This document shows positions 6,944-11,020 of a DNA stretch of 11,020 bases, one piece after another. The notes beneath the pieces are model-generated. The model saw only the letters and a list, made by a program, of their open reading frames with translations, was not told the origin of the DNA and did no database searches. Source of the DNA: Pseudomonadota bacterium (GTDB lineage: Bacteria > Pseudomonadota > Alphaproteobacteria > Ferrovibrionales > Ferrovibrionaceae); NCBI GenBank assembly GCA_021793055.1, contig JAJYTL010000084.1, forward strand, positions 1 to 11,020. Reading direction: 5' to 3'. The first letter of the stretch is position 1; every line of letters starts with the position of its first letter. Made by a program: the position numbers and the translations under genes.

Positions 6944-7750
6944 GTGACGGTAATCGCATCAATCTGGACGGATCTACTCCGCCCCAGGAGGAACGCGGCC
7001 CAGGACGGCGGCGGGGACCCCGCAACCGCAACCGCGGAAACGACGACCTATAAAGGTGAGGTACCAGAAGGGAAAGGACACAGGGGTGACAAACGCCTGG
7101 AGTCCTTCCGCCAAGGCCGCCGGGCAGCGAGGCGCAAAGTCCTTTCTCTGCTCGGCGAGCACCATCCGGAGCTTCTTTCAGGACAGAGAGGCGTAACACT
7201 CAGTCGCGAGGAGGTCTCCAGGTTTACAGCAGAGCTCCAACGCCTCCTTTCAAGCTACTCATACAAGACCGCAGCCCAGTTTCTGGCGATAGGTTTCGAA
7301 AAGGGCACGGAGAGCTTGGGCTGGCGCGTGCCGATGCCAGCGGTGCCGGTGGCCATTGCCCGGGAGCCTTCGACTATTTCTCCCGAGAATTTCCGCGGTC
7401 TGGGCCGATTGCGAAAGCTTGAACGGAAGTTTCTCGAAAGCCTCGAACGAGAACCAGATGGACGCCCTGACGTTCGGCTCGGGCAGTTGCTGTTTTCCGC
7501 GATTGTCTTTGGTGGCCTGTTATCGAAATCGTGTCTTGAGCCCTGGTGGGAGGCGCTGAGAAAGAGGGATCTTCACGTAGACGATAAAGGGGTCTGCTTG
7601 AATATGGCGGCCGAGGCCTTCAGCGGGCCGGTGCCGACAAAGACTGCACGGAAGCGACGAGCCCTGAGGGGCACGCACCCCGAAGGAACAACGCCAGCTA
7701 CTGATCAAAAGCCGGTGCTGCTCTACAGACGATGGTTTGCGATCCTTTAA
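6944..7750 (+). CDS. unknown protein between the two recombinases
   Basis: This protein of about 268 aa is not recognised. The start is uncertain. The GTG at 6944 lies two bases after the stop of the upstream gene, while an in-frame GTG at 6905 would give 281 aa and a 37-base overlap. No in-frame ATG exists until 7331. From the 6944 start, the N-terminal 60 residues are rich in Gly, Thr, Lys and Arg and probably disordered. The rest is mixed helical. LLFSAIVFGGLLSKS (about 182-196) resembles the helix around box I of tyrosine recombinases but has Leu where the catalytic Arg would be. The C-terminus (LLYRRWFAIL) overlaps the start of the next gene by 19 bases in the -1 frame, and the sequence reads more naturally if it continues into that gene. 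It may therefore be the N-terminal part of a split large integrase rather than an independent protein. Confidence 0.6.
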   Translation: MTVIASIWTDLLRPRRNAAQDGGGDPATATAETTTYKGEVPEGKGHRGDKRLESFRQGRRAARRKVLSLLGEHHPELLSGQRGVTLSREEVSRFTAELQRLLSSYSYKTAAQFLAIGFEKGTESLGWRVPMPAVPVAIAREPSTISPENFRGLGRLRKLERKFLESLEREPDGRPDVRLGQLLFSAIVFGGLLSKSCLEPWWEALRKRDLHVDDKGVCLNMAAEAFSGPVPTKTARKRRALRGTHPEGTTPATDQKPVLLYRRWFAIL

Positions 7751-10323
7751 CGGAGATCCTGGTGGTGCGCTGGCTTGCCTATGCAGATAGGGAACAACTC
7801 CTCGCGATACCGAGCGCATCGCCCTCACGATGTCTGGAGGCTTTTATTGGGACACTGGATGTGGGTCGGGCCGCTGCGTTGGCGAGCACCACTTCGTTTT
7901 TAACTTGGGCCACGACACGAGCGCGGCTCGTGATACCCCCGTACCTGGTCGAGTATGCTGCCTGCAGGACCGCGTCCGTTTCAGTGTCGGGGGCGACATG
8001 GGCACGCATCCGACTGGGCAAGGCGGTCCCCGTTGACGAGAAGCGCGACGTCGAGGGAGTGGTTCTAGAGGGGCGCGATACCGAGGACCATACCATTCAG
8101 GGTCCCTTTCATTTGGATCAGCAGCCCGAGCTTCTCCGCGAAATTCTTCACATTCTACGCAGACCCGGACAAGGCCCTGAAACAGGCGCGGAAAAATGCC
8201 GTCGGGAGCTCAAGCAGGTCCTAGAGACAAAGGGCGCCATGTTGGCGCCCATGCTGTACTACCTCGTCAGTTGGGGGCTTTATCTTCTTTTGAGGCCCCC
8301 AGCCAACGAGCAAAGCCGCTTTCATGTGAAGCGCCTCACCCCCGGATCGGTATCGCGCTACTACGCTGCCGTGGCTTGGCCGCTTCTCGAAAGCGCGTCG
8401 GCCGGCGACATCGCAGATTTGACCGCCGATGAAATAGAGGAGCTTTACCGGGATATCATCGACGCCAAAGGCACCCTGAGGGACCAAGCATATACAGCCA
8501 ACCGGCTCGTTGCGTTTCATGAATTTCTAACAAGGAGATTCGTGGCTCCCGCGATCAACTATGCGGAGATCCGCGGCGGCGGTCTGGCAAGCGAGCACGG
8601 CGTAGACGCGAACCTCGTGTCATTCCGGGATTTTCAGAATCTTCTGAAAGTCATTGGCGGTGAAAAGGGGGGCCGAAAAAGGAAAAGCGAGATACGAGCC
8701 CTGATTGCGATCTTGGGTTTTTATGGCGGTCTCAGGCGCCAGGAAGCATTGACGCTAAGGGTCGGGGACATCATGGGCGACGCGGCCCCGGCGCTTTTGG
8801 TGAGATCGAACCGCTACGCTCGCGTGAAAAGCATCGCGTCGCATCGCATCATCCCCATGCGTCCGCTGATGCCCTCTCATATCGTCGAGCGGGTCTTGCG
8901 ATGGGTAAGACGACGAGTAAATGAGGACCGTCAGCGCTGTCCGGATCATTTACTATTCTGCGTCCTTGGCCAGCCCACAGTGCCGCTCCTCGCGGCGGAC
9001 GTCTTCGATCCTATTACGAAGGCATTGCACCAGGTCACGGGGGACCGGACCCTGAGGTTTCATCACCTGCGCCACTCCTTCGCTACGTGGACGCTGTCAA
9101 GGGTTATGAGGCAGCCGACCCCTGGATTGGCGGACAGATTTAGTTCCCGGAAAAGACCGCACATCAATGAGCTTATGTCGGATGAAAGCATCGCGGCGCT
9201 TTTTGGCGCTACAGCGGGCCGGCGCCTGGTTTACGGCATCTCGACGCTTTGCGGTCACGCGAGTCCGGGAACAACCATCCTGCATTATCTTCACCTATGT
9301 GATTGGCTGCTTGGCCGGGCTTTAGCCGACCCCGCAGCCCAGCCCCGTGTGAGTCGTGCTGCGATCCACGCCTTGGTGCGCGGGCTTTCGCTCAAGGTGC
9401 CGGCAAGCCTATCCGGCAAAGAAGACAGAGGAGGTATTTTGGTCGCCCCGCTTCTTCCTGCAATCCGTAAAGCGAACCAGGAAAAATTTCGGGACTCTTA
9501 TGAAGGTAAGGCACAAAAAGCAAATGTGACGCGACTTCCGGATCCGCCCGTCAAGCTTCCTCCGTGGCGGCTCGTTGAGTTGATATTGACGGGGCTGGAA
9601 GCCGCTAAGACCGCGGTTGCGTTGGAAGCGGCATATGGCGTTCCGGAGACCGAAATCGGAATGTGGGCAGAGAGAGCATCGCAGATCCGCGAAATGAAGA
9701 CTCGCAAAGGTGAGCTGCGGCACGCGGATAAGTCAGGGCGGGTATTCTCCGGTAGGCGGCTTGATCCACTCGATCGCTGTTTCATCGAGCAGATTTTCGA
9801 TCAGGTCAACGGGCTGCCGCCGGCTTCGCGGTACTCGCTGCGATACGGCTGCGATATGTTTCTAACGGGCTACAGTACGGGTGCCGGCGATGTGCGCTTC
9901 ACCACATTCGGAGAGGCCAGGTCCTATCAAAATTTTCTTTACCGCCTCGGAATTCGCCCCCATGAGATCGTTCTGGTGCACTACCCACAGGAGGGTCAGA
10001 CAACATCCGAAGCCGAGACCCATCACAAAATGTGGGCGGATGCGCTCGGTCTCGCGCCTAAACAAGTCAAGTCGCGGGGCGAGGGCAACGAAACTGCAGG
10101 CGATAAGCGCGGATTTATAGGCCTTCTCGTTGTCCCGGATCCAAGCCGCCTCGCGCAACAGGGCGAACGTAGAACCGGACGCGATCGGATGGCAAGCCCC
10201 GGACTCAGACATGCAATTAGACTGCTGGCGGTGGTGCTCGGAACTGAAAATCTATTGTCCGTGGAAGCAAATGGCGGCGGTGCCGATCAGACGATGCAAT
10301 CTGCCTTATCCGATGCGCAATAA
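7732..10323 (+). CDS. large tyrosine recombinase (863 aa) with C-terminal extension
   Basis: This is a second tyrosine recombinase of the DNA_BRE_C superfamily. A core-binding-like helical region (about 200-275) precedes the catalytic core: R335 in GGLRRQEALTLRVGDI, probably K366, H444 and R447 in FHHLRHSFAT, H509 in CGHAS, and nucleophile Y519 in ILHYLHL. All catalytic positions are filled. About 200 residues precede the core-binding region, and about 340 follow the Tyr, far more than usual. The extension has a probable helix-turn-helix at about 622-648 (ALEAAYGVPETEIGMWAER), suggesting extra DNA contacts. The ATG at 7732 has no ribosome-binding site. A GTG at 7762 has GGAG six bases upstream and may be the real start if the gene is translated alone. 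The gene overlaps the previous one by 19 bases. It probably works with the 872-aa recombinase in moving the element. Confidence 0.85.
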   Translation: MVCDPLTEILVVRWLAYADREQLLAIPSASPSRCLEAFIGTLDVGRAAALASTTSFLTWATTRARLVIPPYLVEYAACRTASVSVSGATWARIRLGKAVPVDEKRDVEGVVLEGRDTEDHTIQGPFHLDQQPELLREILHILRRPGQGPETGAEKCRRELKQVLETKGAMLAPMLYYLVSWGLYLLLRPPANEQSRFHVKRLTPGSVSRYYAAVAWPLLESASAGDIADLTADEIEELYRDIIDAKGTLRDQAYTANRLVAFHEFLTRRFVAPAINYAEIRGGGLASEHGVDANLVSFRDFQNLLKVIGGEKGGRKRKSEIRALIAILGFYGGLRRQEALTLRVGDIMGDAAPALLVRSNRYARVKSIASHRIIPMRPLMPSHIVERVLRWVRRRVNEDRQRCPDHLLFCVLGQPTVPLLAADVFDPITKALHQVTGDRTLRFHHLRHSFATWTLSRVMRQPTPGLADRFSSRKRPHINELMSDESIAALFGATAGRRLVYGISTLCGHASPGTTILHYLHLCDWLLGRALADPAAQPRVSRAAIHALVRGLSLKVPASLSGKEDRGGILVAPLLPAIRKANQEKFRDSYEGKAQKANVTRLPDPPVKLPPWRLVELILTGLEAAKTAVALEAAYGVPETEIGMWAERASQIREMKTRKGELRHADKSGRVFSGRRLDPLDRCFIEQIFDQVNGLPPASRYSLRYGCDMFLTGYSTGAGDVRFTTFGEARSYQNFLYRLGIRPHEIVLVHYPQEGQTTSEAETHHKMWADALGLAPKQVKSRGEGNETAGDKRGFIGLLVVPDPSRLAQQGERRTGRDRMASPGLRHAIRLLAVVLGTENLLSVEANGGGADQTMQSALSDAQ

Positions 10324-10336
10324 GAGAAGGGGGGCC

Positions 10337-10723
10337 ATGGCAAAGCGCGCCGGCGCTTTATATCAACTTGACCTCTCAAAATGTTCTCGTGCCAACCAGG
10401 TGGAAGAAAGAGCGGTCGCCTTCTCGTGTCGCGTTCGCCAAGCGGTGCTCGGACAACCGTGCATGTGCTCTCTATTTGGCGTCCAAGTGATGGCCGAATG
10501 GCTTCATTTTTCCAGAGCGTGGCGGGACAAAGGCATGGGCGCGCAGATTAAAAAATCCACCTGGGAGTTTGCAGCTAGTGGCCGTCAAGCATCCGTCAAG
10601 GCCGGTCCGATCATGACTCGAAGTAAGGTGCTGCTGACGCTATGGTTCATGGCCTCCCACGTTGTGGCGTTTTCGCAGCGGAGGCCGTCCGCAGCCCCGG
10701 CACCCGCCGCATCGGCGGGGTGA
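10337..10723 (+). CDS. small protein behind the recombinases, unknown function
   Basis: A 128-codon frame starts 13 bases after the stop of the second recombinase. A strong purine-rich ribosome-binding site (AGAAGG and a G run) sits just before its ATG. The product is not recognised. It is basic, with several Cys residues in the first half (positions 16, 31, 43, 45), an amphipathic-looking centre, and an Ala/Pro-rich tail (SAAPAPAASAG) that looks as if it runs into unrelated DNA. The C-terminal part from about 10600 may thus be truncated or frameshifted. Position and size recall TnpC of Tn554, a small accessory protein downstream of two recombinases. This is analogy of layout only, and no sequence similarity is claimed. 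Confidence 0.45.
   Translation: MAKRAGALYQLDLSKCSRANQVEERAVAFSCRVRQAVLGQPCMCSLFGVQVMAEWLHFSRAWRDKGMGAQIKKSTWEFAASGRQASVKAGPIMTRSKVLLTLWFMASHVVAFSQRRPSAAPAPAASAG
10347..10358. repeat. second copy of GCGCCGGCGCTT
   Basis: This 12-base direct match to 4056-4067 lies within AAAGCGCGCCGGCGCTTT (10342-10359), itself a near-palindrome with arms AAAGCG and CGCTTT. It falls at codons 3-8 of the small downstream gene. See the entry at 4054-4067. Confidence 0.3.
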
Positions 10724-11020
10724 TCGAGCGGCAGCACCTTCAGGCCGTGAACTCCAACTTTGCACCGGCGCTCACGCCGCCGCACCGCTTCGGCTGAACG
10801 CACGAGCTCTCGGCCGACGGCGCCGACCGGCGCCGACTTCCCCGCACCCTCGCCGGAATTCTCCCCTGTCGCCCCCCTAACGGGGGAACACGCCCTTTAG
10901 GGGTTTTTGATCGCGAATTTGTCGAAGCCCGCTCGTCACGCCTTACCCGAGCGGTTTCGCCGGCACCGATTACCGCCGGCCGCTTCGCTCTTTCAGCCGC
11001 TCATCGCGGTCATCGCTTAA
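10724..11020. other. G+C-rich tail without a recognised gene
   Basis: The last 297 bases are very G+C-rich at first, and both strands give Arg/Ala/Pro-rich translations without motifs. One plus-strand frame is open from 10798 to the window end but has no start codon. A minus-strand frame at 10585-10803 is also open, without recognisable content. The only structured signal is the terminator-like hairpin at 10874-10908. Confidence 0.5.
10874..10908 (+). terminator. candidate intrinsic terminator
   Basis: CCCCTAA (10874-10880) pairs with TTAGGGG (10897-10903) as a 7-base stem around a 16-base loop that can itself pair (GGG with CCC). TTTTT follows directly at 10904-10908. It is well placed to end plus-strand transcripts, including any from the recombinase block about 550 bases upstream. 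Confidence 0.55.

Larger units (their letters stand above)
4323..10723 (+). mobile_element. multi-recombinase transposition/integration module
   Basis: Four consecutive plus-strand frames with overlaps or gaps of 13 bases or less include two complete tyrosine recombinases. Such packed sets of cooperating recombinases are known from Tn554 (TnpA, TnpB, TnpC), recombinase-in-trio elements and gamma-mobile-trio islands. These proteins are far larger than those of Tn554 or RIT. Element ends and cargo were not identified, so the coordinates cover only the genes. Confidence 0.6.

Noticed and set aside
4323..10323. Classical recombinase-in-trio (RIT) element
   Set aside because: RIT elements have three tyrosine recombinases of roughly 300-450 aa each. 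Here only two proteins carry catalytic motifs and both exceed 860 aa, so the resemblance is in layout only.
10585..10803. 72-codon minus-strand frame near the right edge
   Set aside because: It has no recognisable content or ribosome-binding site and overlaps the candidate small gene on the other strand.
1..11020. CRISPR array, tRNA, rRNA or toxin-antitoxin pair
   Set aside because: No regularly spaced repeats, cloverleaf-type sequences or recognisable toxin-antitoxin pairs were seen on reading.

Overview
The window is G+C-rich DNA, probably from an alphaproteobacterium of the Rhizobiales. This is inferred from the overall character of the genes, an IS630-type transposase, a katG with small membrane genes beside it, and a FixK/FNR-type palindrome. 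No rRNA, tRNA or other marker is present to fix the taxon.

Left part (1-4015). The window opens inside an IS630-family insertion sequence; the 3' part of its DDE transposase runs to 530. Then come three genes on the minus strand: a 64-residue two-helix membrane protein (3770-3964), a 66-residue two-helix membrane protein (2941-3141), and a complete katG (622-2805) encoding the bifunctional catalase-peroxidase with every catalytic residue present. A TTGAC-N4-GTCAA palindrome (3267-3280) lies upstream of the 66-residue gene, in the right geometry with a TAGACT hexamer to be a Crp/Fnr-family activator site. The 600 bases between the two small genes hold no convincing gene. A perfect 20-base palindrome contains the stop codon of the 64-residue gene.

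Right part (4016-11020). After an A+T-rich stretch (about 4140-4320), a tightly packed plus-strand block fills 4323-10723. It holds an 872-aa tyrosine recombinase, a 268-281-aa unknown protein, an 863-aa tyrosine recombinase with a long C-terminal extension, and a 128-aa unknown small protein behind a strong Shine-Dalgarno. The first three reading frames overlap or abut, and the fourth starts 13 bases after the third. Both large proteins keep the full R...HxxR...H...Y catalytic set.

The layout recalls known multi-recombinase transposition modules (Tn554 TnpA/TnpB/TnpC, recombinase-in-trio elements, gamma-mobile-trio islands), but the proteins are much larger than Tn554 or RIT recombinases. 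The 268-aa and 863-aa frames may once have been, or may still act as, one protein of about 1,130 residues: a motif seems to run continuously across their -1 frame junction. The block is best read as the transposition or integration module of a genomic island whose cargo lies outside the window. The last 300 bases hold no recognised gene, only a candidate intrinsic terminator (10874-10908).
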